Source: a cyanobacterium endosymbiont of Epithemia clementina EcSB
GTDB taxonomy: Bacteria > Cyanobacteriota > Cyanobacteriia > Cyanobacteriales > Microcystaceae
DNA length: 64,000 nucleotides
Direction of reading: 5' to 3'
Assembly (NCBI RefSeq): GCF_029919255.1
Contig: NZ_CP123991.1
Location: 1,481,110 to 1,545,109 of the forward strand
In this document: piece after piece, positions 1-9,794 of the stretch
Layout of the letters: every line of letters begins with the position of its first letter
Numbering within the stretch: position 1 is the first letter of the stretch
The notes under the pieces: model-generated
Seen by the model: only the letters and a program-made list of their open reading frames with translations
Told to the model about the DNA's origin: nothing
Databases searched by the model: none
Program-made: the position numbers and the translations under genes

Positions 1-132
1 ATGGTATCGGAGATGATACTCTATTTGATTTTTAAGAATCAAGGAGATTCAATTCATGTTAATGAGCACACCATACAAGTGGATCAAATTTATTATATTG
101 ATCTTAATCAATATAATAAATCCTTAAATTAA
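1..132 (+). pseudogene. C-terminal fragment of an unrecognised gene
   Basis: An open frame runs from the first base of the window to a TAA at 130-132, coding 43 residues and ending in a hydrophilic tail rich in N, Q, Y and D. The reading frame is open at the left edge, so this may be the 3' end of a gene that starts outside the window rather than a complete gene. I do not recognise the family. From 133 to about 330 there is only AT-rich sequence with no supported feature. Confidence 0.3.
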
Positions 133-330
133 TCATTAATTAAATTCCTAATTAAGGTGCAGGGAGGAGCGCATACTTCAATATAAACTTATACAATCAC
201 AGTCTATAAATATCAAGTTTTATAGTCTAATTTTTAGTATTAATACTGGAGTATTCTACGGTTTATTTCGCTCAATTAATGAGATGGTTTAAACGCAAAA
301 TAGCATAGGGCGGATGATACCGATCATACT

Positions 331-1143
331 TTACTTTAGATTCAAAAATTTATCTAAAGCTGTTATCAAGCGCGGCGGCCAACGACGAACTTTTGTTACC
401 CAATTTAAGTCTTGATAACGGTTATCCATTCCTACCGTTGCTACCCAATTACTCTCCGCTTCCCCTTGTTTTCCCAAGTCCCACAAAATAGCTGTTAATG
501 CTGCTCGCGTATCGGGAAACATAGGATACTTTCGTATAATATTTTTTATTTGCTTTAAGGCTTCCTTCGTGTTTCCCAATTGATAGAATACCAAAGCAAC
601 ATTGGCTTTAGCAAAGGTAAAGTCAGGATCAATGTTGACAGCTGTCTGGTAATCTTTTAATGCTTGTTCCCAGTTGCCTAAACTTCCTTGGGCATTCCCT
701 CGATTATTGTAGGCCATAGCATCATTGGGAGCAATTTCTAAGACTCGGTTATAGTTTATAATTGCCTCTTGATATTTTCCTTGTCTTTCTAGAGCTGTTC
801 CTCGATTAAGATAAATAGCAGACTCATTAGGAGCTAATTCAACAGCCTTATTAAAGTCTGCAATCGCTTTGTCTAATTTATTCTGACTAACACGAGTATT
901 TCCCCGATTACTCCATAATGCTGAATTTATCGGAAATTTTTTGATTAATTGAGTCCAATAGGTTTCTGCTTGGGTAAAATTTTCTTTTTGCGTGGCTTCG
1001 AAAGCTTTTTCTGCAATTTCCTTCCCCCATTCTAATTGTTCTTGAGTAATTGGCGCAATAGGAGTTTCTTCGGCTAAAATCCTGGTAATAGTCCCAAACC
1101 ACAATAAGAAAATACTTAACAGACTTAATAGTATACGGATCAT
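331..1143 (-). CDS. Secreted or membrane-anchored TPR-repeat protein
   Basis: A 270-residue protein. Residues 1-24 form a hydrophobic signal segment ending in ILA, so export to the thylakoid lumen or periplasm, or anchoring, is likely. Residues about 55-235 contain four to five tandem tetratricopeptide repeats with the usual spacing of W/Y, G, A and P (for example a repeat beginning ALWSNRGN and another YNNRGNAQ). TPR proteins of this size in cyanobacteria are protein-protein adaptors, often in assembly of membrane complexes; the partner cannot be read from sequence. It lies 32 bases downstream of purE on the same strand, so the two are probably cotranscribed. Confidence 0.8.
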   Translation of the reverse strand: MIRILLSLLSIFLLWFGTITRILAEETPIAPITQEQLEWGKEIAEKAFEATQKENFTQAETYWTQLIKKFPINSALWSNRGNTRVSQNKLDKAIADFNKAVELAPNESAIYLNRGTALERQGKYQEAIINYNRVLEIAPNDAMAYNNRGNAQGSLGNWEQALKDYQTAVNIDPDFTFAKANVALVFYQLGNTKEALKQIKNIIRKYPMFPDTRAALTAILWDLGKQGEAESNWVATVGMDNRYQDLNWVTKVRRWPPRLITALDKFLNLK

Positions 1144-1175
1144 TGGAGGTTTCTATTGATAGTGTTTTTTACCTA

Positions 1176-1712
1176 TTATGACTTCTGTTCCATTTTTTTT
1201 AAATAGTCTTCATAGCCTAACTGTTTGAGTTCTTCTTGCTTATCGATAACTATTTTTGTTAGATCTTGTCGATGTTGTTGGATTTGTTTCAGTAGTTTAG
1301 AATCATGGGACGCCAGAATCTGCACTGCCAGTAGTCCAGCATTTTCAGCGTTTCCAATGGCGACGGTGGCGACGGGAATGCCTCTAGGCATTTGCACAAT
1401 GGAATAAAGAGAGTCTATCCCCTGTAAATGACTGGTAGCAATAGGAACGCCAATGACAGGGAGAGGAGTTAAAGAAGCTACCATTCCCGGTAAATGGGCT
1501 GCTCCTCCTGCCCCTGCAATGATAACTTTTATTCCCTTTTTATGCGCAGTCTGGGCATAATCTACCATTATTTTTGGTGTACGATGAGCAGACACGATCG
1601 TAACTTCACAAGAAACTGAAAAGTCTTGACAAACGATGATCGCACTTTTCATCGTGGGTAAATCAGAATCACTTCCCATAATTATGCCTACACGAGAAGA
1701 AGAGTTAGTCAT
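1176..1712 (-). CDS. purE: N5-carboxyaminoimidazole ribonucleotide mutase
   Basis: PurE rearranges N5-CAIR to CAIR in de novo purine synthesis, in the cytosol. The 178-residue length suits class I PurE. Visible signatures are the GSDSD phosphate/substrate loop at residues 13-17, SAHRTP at 41-46 containing the catalytic histidine (H43), and the glycine-rich [12 protein letters not shown] segment at 67-78. The start ATG has no in-frame competitor nearby. It is followed at 32 bases by the TPR gene on the same strand. All key residues are present, so I infer a functional enzyme. Confidence 0.96.
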   Translation of the reverse strand: MTNSSSRVGIIMGSDSDLPTMKSAIIVCQDFSVSCEVTIVSAHRTPKIMVDYAQTAHKKGIKVIIAGAGGAAHLPGMVASLTPLPVIGVPIATSHLQGIDSLYSIVQMPRGIPVATVAIGNAENAGLLAVQILASHDSKLLKQIQQHRQDLTKIVIDKQEELKQLGYEDYLKKMEQKS

Positions 1713-1879
1713 GATAGTTGCTCAGGTATATTCGACAGAGTTATTCTAACAATGAAAAGCTATCTAGATATGGAGACTCGATAACAATGGAGCCATTGAT
1801 TAAGCTGAGCTTCTTGGTGAACTTACGATTCTAGATGATTCATAAAATCTAATCAAAAAATAGTAATTTACATTAAAAA

Positions 1880-3049
1880 ATGCTAAAAAATATTAAAATT
1901 ATTAATGCTAAAATATCCGGCTATCAAGAAAGTCAACAAGTTTCTATTAATTCCCAAGGAATTATTGAAGATATCTCATCAATGGGAACAAGTTTTAAAT
2001 ATATCCAAAATGAGACAATATTGGATTTAGAAGAAGATTATTTATCATTAGGAGGCATAGACTTACAAATTAATGGAGGGTTAGGATTGTCCTTTCCTGA
2101 AATTGAAGAAAAAGATTTGCCTATGCTACAAAAAATTTGTGATTTTCTATGGGAAGAAGGAATCGATGGATTCTGCCCCACGATTGTCACAACATCAGTT
2201 AAAAATATCCAGAGAGCGCTTTCAGTAATTGATCAATTTATAAGCCAACAAGTTATTAAATCCGAAGAGACCGCAAAAGTATTAGGAGTTCACTTAGAAG
2301 GACCTTTTTTAAACCCTCAAAAAAAAGGAGCACACTCTGAACAATATCTATTAACACCTAGTCTGGAAGCGGCTAAACTAATTTTAGGAAATTATGCTCA
2401 TCGCGTCAAGATAATGACCTTGGCTCCTGAATTAGACTCAACCGATAAAGTAATTCCTTATTTAAAATATCAAGGAATTATTGTTAGTTTAGGACATTCT
2501 CAAGCTACAGACAAAGAAGCAAAAAAAGCTTTCAAATTAGGCGCATCAATGGTAACGCATGCTTACAATGCTATGCCCCCTTTACACCATCGTAACTCAG
2601 GATTATTAGGGGAAGCGATAATTAATCAAAATGTTTACTGTGGATTAATTGCCGATGGTCGACACGTCTGTCCAACTATGATGGAAATCTTACTGAAATC
2701 GAGTCATTATGACCAGGGAGTTTTTCTAGTTAGTGACGCTCTATCTCCTATTGGTTTAGGAGATGGGATTTATCCTTGGGATGAGCGACAAATTGAAGTT
2801 AAACAAGGAACTGCAAGTTTAACAAATGGAACATTGTCAGGAACAACTTTGCCCTTGTTTTCCGGATTAGAAAACTTGGTAAAATGGGGAGTCTGTGAGG
2901 TGCCAACTGCTATTTCCCTAGGAACAGAATCTCCCAGAAAAGCCATTAATCTGCCTGGAATTTCCATAGGACAGCCAGCCCATTTATTGCGCTGGCATTG
3001 GGATAAAATAAGTAGTATTTTGAATTGGGAAAGATTAAACAAGGAATAG
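1880..3049 (+). CDS. nagA: N-acetylglucosamine-6-phosphate deacetylase
   Basis: NagA removes acetate from GlcNAc-6-phosphate to give glucosamine-6-phosphate in amino-sugar recycling. The 389 residues have the amidohydrolase fold signatures in order: GGIDLQINGG near residues 58-67, HLEGPF with metal ligand E140, LGHSQAT with H206, THAYNAM with H227, and VSDALSP with catalytic D286. Length and motif spacing match the family. It is divergent from purE, with a 167-base AT-rich gap that presumably holds both promoters. There is no sign of truncation. Confidence 0.93.
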   Translation: MLKNIKIINAKISGYQESQQVSINSQGIIEDISSMGTSFKYIQNETILDLEEDYLSLGGIDLQINGGLGLSFPEIEEKDLPMLQKICDFLWEEGIDGFCPTIVTTSVKNIQRALSVIDQFISQQVIKSEETAKVLGVHLEGPFLNPQKKGAHSEQYLLTPSLEAAKLILGNYAHRVKIMTLAPELDSTDKVIPYLKYQGIIVSLGHSQATDKEAKKAFKLGASMVTHAYNAMPPLHHRNSGLLGEAIINQNVYCGLIADGRHVCPTMMEILLKSSHYDQGVFLVSDALSPIGLGDGIYPWDERQIEVKQGTASLTNGTLSGTTLPLFSGLENLVKWGVCEVPTAISLGTESPRKAINLPGISIGQPAHLLRWHWDKISSILNWERLNKE

Positions 3050-3121
3050 TAATTAATCATGAAAGGCTGAAGTCAATAATAAATGTTTCTCCTTCTTGTT
3101 TTCCAGTTTGTATGTCTTAAA

Positions 3122-3814
3122 CTAGATCCGTCGAAGCAAACTTAAACCATGGGTATCAGTTCCACAGGTTTTAAATAACCCATGGGTTTTACTTAAAGCT
3201 AATACTTGTTCTGTTTGTTTTGGACTAGTGGTCCAAGGTTTAGGATTACCATAGGCATAAAAAGCCTCCACCCCATCAATGTCTAAATCAGCACAAGCGT
3301 GAATAAGCTCATTTGCAGAACGATTATAACGAACAGGGTGGGCTAGGACAGCTAAACCACCAGCTTGATGGAGAGCGTTTATAACCTGATGAGCTGAAAC
3401 CCAAAGGTCTTCGGGATGAGTCCCTCGGAGATAAGGCTGCATCAAACTGTGTTGTGGATCAAAACTATAGCCTAAAATATGAACTTCAGTATCAAGTAGA
3501 TTAGCACTAATCTCAACCCCAGTCCAAAGATGAGGTAAAGGTTTGTGAGGATTGTGTTGGCGCGTCTCATTAATCCAGTTTTGCGCCACTTGGTAACCAT
3601 TGATAGAGTGGTGGTCAGTAATTGCCATCCCCCTGAGACCGAGAGCCACTGCTTGTTCAATTAAAACCTGGGGTTTTAATTGTCCGTCGGAGTGAACAGT
3701 GTGCATGTGGAAGTTATAGTTATAAGGGCAACTTTCTCGGTGTAGAGCTTGCCAAACCTTTTTAAGAGCCTCGGTATCTTGAGCGGATGGCTGAGTTAAC
3801 ATAAATACAACCAT
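3122..3814 (-). CDS. PHP-domain metal-dependent phosphoesterase
   Basis: A 230-residue PHP (polymerase and histidinol phosphatase) domain protein. The N-terminal metal motif HMHTVHSDG lies at about residues 36-44, followed by TDHHS, a central GVEIS, HILGY, an LAHPVRY motif, and the C-terminal GTDTHG motif. These are the metal-binding clusters of PHP phosphoesterases, related to those acting on 3',5'-nucleotide or nucleoside phosphates. The physiological substrate is not evident. A second in-frame ATG four codons in (ends at 3802) fits the usual N-terminus as well. It converges with nagA across 72 bases. Confidence 0.88.
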   Translation of the reverse strand: MVVFMLTQPSAQDTEALKKVWQALHRESCPYNYNFHMHTVHSDGQLKPQVLIEQAVALGLRGMAITDHHSINGYQVAQNWINETRQHNPHKPLPHLWTGVEISANLLDTEVHILGYSFDPQHSLMQPYLRGTHPEDLWVSAHQVINALHQAGGLAVLAHPVRYNRSANELIHACADLDIDGVEAFYAYGNPKPWTTSPKQTEQVLALSKTHGLFKTCGTDTHGLSLLRRI

Positions 3815-4005
3815 AATCGGTGCCGTTACTGAAAAAATATTGCAAATTGTTACATCTAGGATAACAATCCTTTGCTTAAAGAGTTAAAAACTGCGTGTGT
3901 AGTTTATCTAAGTAGTTTATCTGAACTGATAAGACTTCCGATTCAAGCCTACTTTCCGAATAAAATGTTAAAAATAATCAAGTAAATATTACTAAGCTTA
4001 ATACA

Positions 4006-4360
4006 ATGTCCCAATTAGATTCAGGTTGCTGAGCAACATATACTGCTGTGATCGTTAAAGAAGCTGTAGCTAAGTCATTGTTATACTCCGATGTCACCTG
4101 TACTGGTAGCAATATGTACACCATTCGTCGTTATTTGACTTATAGAGGTGTTCTTCTTGACTACTATCTCCGCTTACTCTACCTGTGCTATGTTAGCTTA
4201 CGATTTTGATAAGCTAGTTTTCGTTGAGAACCCTACAATTCTTTAAGGATCTTCATCGCTAGCATTATTCAAGCTATTCAAGCAATGAAAGAAATTACTG
4301 TTGGTTTGATTGGTATTGATGATGGTAAAGAAATTGGTTTTTTCTAACTACATTTGCCCT
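4006..4360 (+). pseudogene. apcB: Decayed allophycocyanin beta subunit gene
   Basis: Frame 1 from 4006 reads [15 protein letters not shown] then MYTIRRY and a DYYLR block, all hallmarks of ApcB. After frameshifts near 4200, the frame resumes with EPYNSL, then IQAIQAMKEIT and DGKEIG, matching the ApcB C-terminus. There is an in-frame TGA at codon 9, further stops in the middle, and the N-terminal third (about 50 residues) is missing. In living cyanobacteria ApcB forms the phycobilisome core; the bilin-binding cysteine region is lost here. It is directly upstream of an apcC remnant, so the apc operon order is preserved although both genes are dead. Confidence 0.88.
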
Positions 4361-4427
4361 AAACAATAAGTTACTTGAAGGCCTTCTCTTTAAAAATTCT
4401 TTGATTAATTCTAGGATAATTTCATCT

Positions 4428-4611
4428 ATGTGGATGCTTAAAGTGACAGTCTGCGTTTCCAGCTAAAATTGGATCTGGACTTAACGCGAATTACAGAATA
4501 TTTAGTTGACCAAGTTAGTTCCCTATTGTAGTTTAGTTTTGTGAATAAAAGTGCATTATGAAGATAGGCAGTAGGTATCGTTAAGCTAGAATTAGCCCCT
4601 TGCTTATCAAT
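4428..4611 (+). pseudogene. apcC: Decayed phycobilisome core linker (ApcC) gene
   Basis: From ATG 4428 the translation starts MWMLKVTVCV, then after stops gives RELQNI, TKLVPY, and in a shifted frame MKIGS followed by GIVKLELA. This follows the roughly 67-residue ApcC linker in order (MRMFKVTACV..., RELQNTYFTKLVP, IMKMGGKIVKVELAT). At least five stop codons and one frameshift interrupt it. It lies about 70 bases after the apcB remnant, in the normal apcB-apcC order, and its end overlaps a perfect 12-bp hairpin that was presumably the operon terminator. Confidence 0.85.
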
Positions 4612-4623
4612 GGCTAATTCTAG
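4586..4623 (+). terminator. Hairpin at end of apc pseudo-operon
   Basis: Perfect 12-bp stem (4586-4597 with 4612-4623) and a 14-base loop, overlapping the last codons of the apcC remnant. It is likely the former terminator of the apc operon. The stem is intact although the gene next to it is not. Confidence 0.6.
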
Positions 4624-5139
4624 TCTTCTGTGATGGTAAATAGTTATTAATTAAAGGCTATTTATTAATGACCGTTAGCAAGTTAAAGAAAAAAAATAAA
4701 CTTTCTGATTCTTGTTAATTAGATTAAATTAATTTTTTAAAAAAATCTATACATAAGCCCAAGATACTTCATTAATTTATTAAAGATAAAACTAAATTTA
4801 CTATTAAAAATAATTCAAAAAAGTGATTAATACTACATTTATACTCTCGCACTTATAAATATATATAGCGCATAATTGATTGTCAGAATTAGCTGAAATT
4901 TTCTCATAAAAACTAGTACAATGAATTTGCTAATATAGCTTGATTTAATTTAAAAGTGTAGTCACAAAATAATCGATACTAGGAAATATTGATTATTTTT
5001 AAATAGGGTATTAAGTTAATTCAACTAAATCAGTTGAAAAATAGGTTTAACAATGTTTTTAATTTAAAAAAAATAAATTGTAGTTAATTTTATCAGTAGA
5101 AATTTCATAAAAATACAAAAAAATAAATTATTTTTTCTA

Positions 5140-5197
5140 AAATGTAAGATAACTATTTTTTAGGCATGAATAAACTAAAAATAGTTATCTTACATTT
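5140..5197. repeat. 21-bp perfect inverted repeat
   Basis: 5140-5160 is the exact reverse complement of 5177-5197, with a 16-base spacer. No intact gene lies within several hundred bases, so it is either an orphan terminator of a vanished gene or a separate element. Confidence 0.75.
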
Positions 5198-5467
5198 GCT
5201 ATTTTTTAGGTACAGCAAAATCCTGATAAATCTAAGTATAAACATGATTTTCTTAAAAAGAAAGAAGTAGATAACGTTTTTTATAGAAAATAGTTAAAAT
5301 CATATAACAATAATATGGTAGTTTTTAAGTTAGATTAAAGATACAAATAGTTGGAATAATCTCAAAAAAAAAATAGGTTGACATAAAATCACTTAAATTA
5401 ATTGAATCAATTAATTTATCTGTGCTGTTCAGTGGAAGAGAAACTATTAGATGAGGCAGAAATAAAT

Positions 5468-5656
5468 ATGACTACAAATAATTTTGATATTAAAGATAAA
5501 ACAATTAAATATTTTGCTCATATTATAAAGTTGAAAATTTATAACCTTTAAAAGGTTAATCTTCGCGTTAGAGAACAAATAAAGGAAACTACAGCATATA
5601 AAGATTTAAGGTATCAGATTAACTGTAGTATTACAAAGTTAGAAAGTCAACTTTAA
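5468..5656 (+). pseudogene. Unrecognised small frame with one internal stop
   Basis: ATG at 5468 begins MTTNNFDIKDKTIKYF; one TAA interrupts at codon 28, after which the same frame continues with a charged, helical-looking stretch (REQIKETTAYKDLRYQI) to TAA at 5654-5656. A single stop in an otherwise open 62-codon frame suggests a recently broken small gene, but chance cannot be excluded in this AT-rich DNA. Family unknown. Confidence 0.25.
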
Positions 5657-5858
5657 ATTATGTACAATCATTTGTCTCCTTTATACCAACTAACTTGATC
5701 GCCTAGATATATTTTGTAGAATCGCAAGTTTTACTCTAATTGTAGAGTTTACTAGCTTAAGCGTAATATACCAGAAATAGTTGTTGATGAAAGACGCATC
5801 ACTGCATAATAAAAATTGTGTTTATAATCAACAACAATAGTTTGCCAAAGGTGTTCAT

Positions 5859-5913
5859 TTTTTTCTAAATAGTTGTTGACAATAGACTTTTATCAACAAC
5901 TATTTAGAAAAAA
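5859..5913. repeat. 21-bp perfect inverted repeat before glycosyltransferase gene
   Basis: 5859-5879 pairs exactly with 5893-5913 around a 13-base loop; the left arm begins with a T run and the right arm ends with an A run. It lies about 105 bases upstream of the membrane glycosyltransferase start, so it may be an upstream terminator or a structured leader. Confidence 0.75.
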
Positions 5914-6018
5914 GTCATGGTTTATATCTCGATCTTTTAATCCCTCATCACCCTTTCCAATTTTCCCAACAGATGACAATATGAGTTATTTTATGGAAAG
6001 TTGGTCGTGAGGTAGTCC

Positions 6019-7803
6019 GTGTTAAAAATGCAATTGTCTCAACGTTGGGTTGATCAGTTACCGAGATCGGCGGACTGGTTGTTACTGGGATTATGGATTG
6101 TTATTGGGTCCATTCTCAGGTTTACCAACTTAACTGCTAAGCCCCCTTGGACAGATGAATTTGCTACGATGGTGTTGAGTTTGGGAAATGATTTCACCTC
6201 GGTTCCACTTAATGAGGTAATTTCCATTGATACTTTATTACAACCCCTGAAATTTAATTCTGATGCAAATATTGGAGATGTTATTTCATTACTCTTGCAA
6301 GAAGATAACCATCCTCCTCTGTATTTTGTGTTGGTACATTTATGGGTAAAATTATTTCCCCTACTGGGAGAATACGTAGATGTTTGGGTGATGCGATCAC
6401 TTTCTGCTTTATTAGGAATTTTATCAATTCCAGCAATTTATTTCTTAGGAGGAGTTGCTTTCCGTTCTCAACGAGTTGGACAAATTAGTGCGGCTTTAAT
6501 GGCAGTTTCTCCTTATGGTATTTTCCTGGCACAAGAAGCTCGTCACTATACATTGGCAATCCTTTTTGTAATTGCTTCTTTGACTTGTTTTACCTTCTCA
6601 ATCAATATTCTTTTTTCAAAAAAAATATTACCTTTATGGTTAGTTATTACCTGGATATTCATTAATGGAATTGGCTTGTCAGTTCATTATTTTTTCGGAA
6701 TAACTTTATTGGCGGAAGGAATAACGATAATATTTTTAATTTATCGTTTTTATCAGCAAAAAAAGGATGGAATGTCTTTTATATCACGAAATTTAATCCG
6801 TATTGTATTAGTTTTTATCGGAGCAATTTCAGCTGGATTAACTTGGATGGCAATTATTATTCCTAAAGGATATGGGAATGGCATGATTACCTGGGTTCAT
6901 CCAATTAAACATATTTTATATATGATTAGTCCTCCATTCCAACTGTTAGCAGTTTGGGTTCCCATGATATCTTTGCTGCCCGTTGAATCTTCTTCCCTAG
7001 CCATTGTTATTTTATCGGGTCTAATTTTGTTACTCTTTTTTATTTGGTTTATTCCTTATGTAAAACAAGGAATCAAAGAAGGATTAAAATATTCAGACTA
7101 TTACTTGCCAACAAAAGGGTTGATAGGATTTATTTTTAGTGCAATTGCTATTTTTTTAGGAATTACTTATGTTGTTGGATTGGACATCACCCGTGGTGCA
7201 CGATACAGTTTTGTTTATTTTCCAGCTGTTATCGTTTTAGTGGCTGTGAGTCTTGCTATTTTTTGGAATCAATCTAACCTTGATGATTCAATAGTTAAAG
7301 AAAAATACCGAATGTCATTTAATCCTACTTATTTGTTAAGGATTATCTATGATAAACTCAATGGCAACGGGAAGTTGGCTGTTTATGCTGTTTGGTTTAT
7401 GGGATTTCTAGGAGCGATTACCGTATTAGTTAATTTAGGATATCAAAAGTATTATCTTCCTGATCGCTTAATTTCAGTCATTAAAGACACGGCTTCTAGT
7501 CCGGTTTTGATTGCAACAACTCATAGAAGCTTAGTCCAAACAGGGGAAACTATGGGAATTGCTCTAGAACTACAACGACGTTCAGAACTACAAGATACTT
7601 TATTTTTGTTAGTTCATCAAGATAAATTAGAGTCCTCTGAAGCAACAGAAAATTTAAAACAGGTAGTTAGTAGAATTCCCTACTCTATTGAAGTTTGGAC
7701 AGTTAATTTCCAGGCTCCTATTGACTTAAAACAATGTGTTGTTAATCAAAAAAAGCTTCCTCAAGTTAATGGTTATGGTTATCAACGATATACTTGTCAA
7801 TAA
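6019..7803 (+). CDS. GT-C fold membrane glycosyltransferase (GT39/GT83-like)
   Basis: A 594-residue protein with about ten hydrophobic segments. It resembles polyprenyl-phosphate-sugar-dependent glycosyltransferases of the PMT/ArnT type. After the first membrane segment comes PPWTDEF with the acidic pair D46-E47, the usual catalytic carboxylates in the first external loop. HPPLYF at 98-103 is a second conserved motif of these enzymes. The C-terminal third is largely soluble. GTG at 6019 is the longest start; an ATG three codons on (6028) is an alternative. Acceptor and sugar cannot be deduced; cell-envelope glycan or protein modification is likely. Confidence 0.82.
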   Translation: MLKMQLSQRWVDQLPRSADWLLLGLWIVIGSILRFTNLTAKPPWTDEFATMVLSLGNDFTSVPLNEVISIDTLLQPLKFNSDANIGDVISLLLQEDNHPPLYFVLVHLWVKLFPLLGEYVDVWVMRSLSALLGILSIPAIYFLGGVAFRSQRVGQISAALMAVSPYGIFLAQEARHYTLAILFVIASLTCFTFSINILFSKKILPLWLVITWIFINGIGLSVHYFFGITLLAEGITIIFLIYRFYQQKKDGMSFISRNLIRIVLVFIGAISAGLTWMAIIIPKGYGNGMITWVHPIKHILYMISPPFQLLAVWVPMISLLPVESSSLAIVILSGLILLLFFIWFIPYVKQGIKEGLKYSDYYLPTKGLIGFIFSAIAIFLGITYVVGLDITRGARYSFVYFPAVIVLVAVSLAIFWNQSNLDDSIVKEKYRMSFNPTYLLRIIYDKLNGNGKLAVYAVWFMGFLGAITVLVNLGYQKYYLPDRLISVIKDTASSPVLIATTHRSLVQTGETMGIALELQRRSELQDTLFLLVHQDKLESSEATENLKQVVSRIPYSIEVWTVNFQAPIDLKQCVVNQKKLPQVNGYGYQRYTCQ

Positions 7804-7867
7804 TTACTATTAAAAGTAATCTGAATTTATTTGGGAAACAAATATTGTAGTCGTTATCAATCCTGAT

Positions 7868-8330
7868 TTATTCCTGGCGTTGGAAGACTCCAAGTAATCG
7901 GGTAATATTCACGTAGGTTGTTCCTATCGCACTAGCCACATTTTGATGGGTTCTCTCATTTCTTGCTTTAATAAATATTAAGAGTTTTGCCATCTCTCTT
8001 TAACTTTTTTTATTCCTGCAATTGCTAATAATACCTCTATTTGTCTGATAAGTGATATTATTCACTCTAATATCCGTTGAGCTAGTTGAGACAATATTTC
8101 AATTTTAATCAGAAGATATCATCTCATATAAACTTCTGATTAAGCTTTAGCTTGATAGAATTCCATGTGGGTTAACCATAATTCAAAAAAGATAGACCGT
8201 TGAGCTCAACCCAATAAAATCTCTTCCCTTTTATTCGTGGTTTGACTTAATTGAATAATCTCCTGGTATGCTTGCTATACGCCTTTAGATATCATCGGAA
8301 TTTCTTCACCGTAAATAAGTCAAAGCGTGG
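7868..8330 (-). pseudogene. Decayed Crp/Fnr-family transcriptional regulator
   Basis: Reading the minus strand, fragments in order are QAYQEIIQLSQ, EILLG, FFELWLTHMEFYQAKA, then LSQLAQRILE, IEVLLAIAGIKKVKERWQ, LLLKQEM, and THQNVASAIGTTYVNITRLLG. The last is the helix-turn-helix recognition region typical of cyanobacterial Crp/NtcA-like regulators, and the middle matches the dimer helix and following segment. Stops and frameshifts separate the pieces and the N-terminal cyclic-nucleotide-like domain is mostly gone. I cannot say which regulon it controlled; it resembles the wider Crp family, not necessarily NtcA. Confidence 0.75.
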
Positions 8331-9528
8331 CTGGGGTCTTTCGTTTCTCTGATTGGAGAACGGAAGTTAAAGAGATCCATGAATGAGTAGATAGCATAAG
8401 TTTAAAAGTCTTTCTACTGTAGAAGAGCAATAATTCATTGATCAGCCTAAGCTATTTAGGTAAATTGTTGGTGATTAAAAGGTTAATAACCTTAACAGAA
8501 GAAAATACAGAAAATTTCTAATCTCAGCGATTGTCGTTTCATAGGAAACTAGCCTAATTGGGTTAGGTCGAAACTGAATTCAGCACACACTAGTTTGTCC
8601 ATTACAGTTCTTGTCCACATTCATTTCTATGAAACTTTTATCCTCTGCTTAGGAACTATAAATAGTCGGACATAAATAGACAATCTATACATAACAAATA
8701 TTAAGAAAGTAAGTTGAACTTTTAACCTTATTAAATAATATTTAGATTTTTATATTTGATTTCCAGTTAATTAACTTTTTCAACTTTCTAATTTTTAACA
8801 AAAAACCTCCACTTTTAAACCATTTTATCCTGAGCATGATTTGATAGCTTCCGTCACTGCCATAACAAATTCTCAATTTCATCTTATTTTATTTATTGTT
8901 GTATTAACATTATATATATTTTCTTGGTTTTTCTAAAAAAACAAATAGAAACAAGATAATTTTGTCCATCAATATTTAAAACAAACAAGTAAGTATTTTG
9001 GCAAATACTTACTTGTTTGTCGTGATTAATTCAAACATTTTTTTGTAATTATATATTTTTATTTGATACCATTTTTTTATGTATAGTTTTGTACTATAAG
9101 CTATTTGTGCTATTACTTCTAGTATTTTTAGAAAAAACTTAAGTATTTTTTGAAGAGTTTATTTTACTTGTATCTATTTTGTCTTTTTCTGAGATATATT
9201 CAAGATATTTTGTATTTTATTGCTTTCAGATTCTTTTTCTTCCACTACTCAGATCGTTCTGTACTATTTCTTCTTTTTTTTATGTAGATATTGTTTTTAT
9301 AATTGTATTTCGGAATAAACAGTTCTATTTAATTATTTTCTTCGACTTCTGATTGTTTTTTTAGCAGAATCTTTCCACTATTACACTAGGTTAATAAGAA
9401 AATCTTTAGCTTTTAGTTAATTTCAATAATTCTTATTTTTTAAATTACATTAGCCTAATTTCTAATCAGGATAACATTTAGTACTTTTTTTTTTTGTTGC
9501 TTTTTATTTTACATTGATTTAAAATTTT
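8331..9528. other. Gene-free decayed region
   Basis: About 1.2 kb; beyond one 18-bp hairpin (8981-9020) I see no coding signature on either strand. Base composition becomes extremely A/T-rich from about 8700. Confidence 0.55.
8981..9020. repeat. 18-bp perfect hairpin with TGGC loop
   Basis: 8981-8998 pairs exactly with 9003-9020 around a 4-base loop. A compact hairpin without an adjacent intact gene or a clear T run. Confidence 0.75.
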
Positions 9529-9729
9529 CTACTGAGAGATATCAACGCAGTAAATTATATAAAAAAGACAATATTTTCTCCTCTGAGATGGGGCAGCTCC
9601 CCTACCGTCAAAATTAAACTCTGATAGTGGAGAACTTAAACAATCTACTATTGTGCGGTCTCGCGGGTGGGAAGTATCTATTTCAGCACTAGTGAATATA
9701 TGTAGTTTACAAAAAAATATTGAAAGCAA
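9529..9729 (-). pseudogene. Possible remnant of a small conserved cyanobacterial protein (DUF3288-like)
   Basis: The minus strand reads SHPRDRTIVDCL followed by SEFNF, resembling the start of the short DUF3288-type proteins (HP...DR.IVD.LL...EFNL.ELARLR). A one-base shift then gives GELPHLRGE, which could be the decayed continuation. The frame then runs into AT-rich sequence. The assignment rests on a few dozen residues and memory of the family, so it is tentative. Confidence 0.35.
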
Positions 9730-9794
9730 TTAATTAAGGCGAGAAGTTGTCTACCCCTACTCTTTAGCTCACTCGTTGAGGTAATTAGGATACA

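Larger units (their letters stand above)
4624..5858. other. AT-rich decayed stretch with one weak frame
   Basis: About 1.2 kb with many A/T runs and no intact gene. The only structure I can support is the 21-bp inverted repeat at 5140-5197 and one frame at 5468-5656. The stretch probably represents erased genes. Confidence 0.6.
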
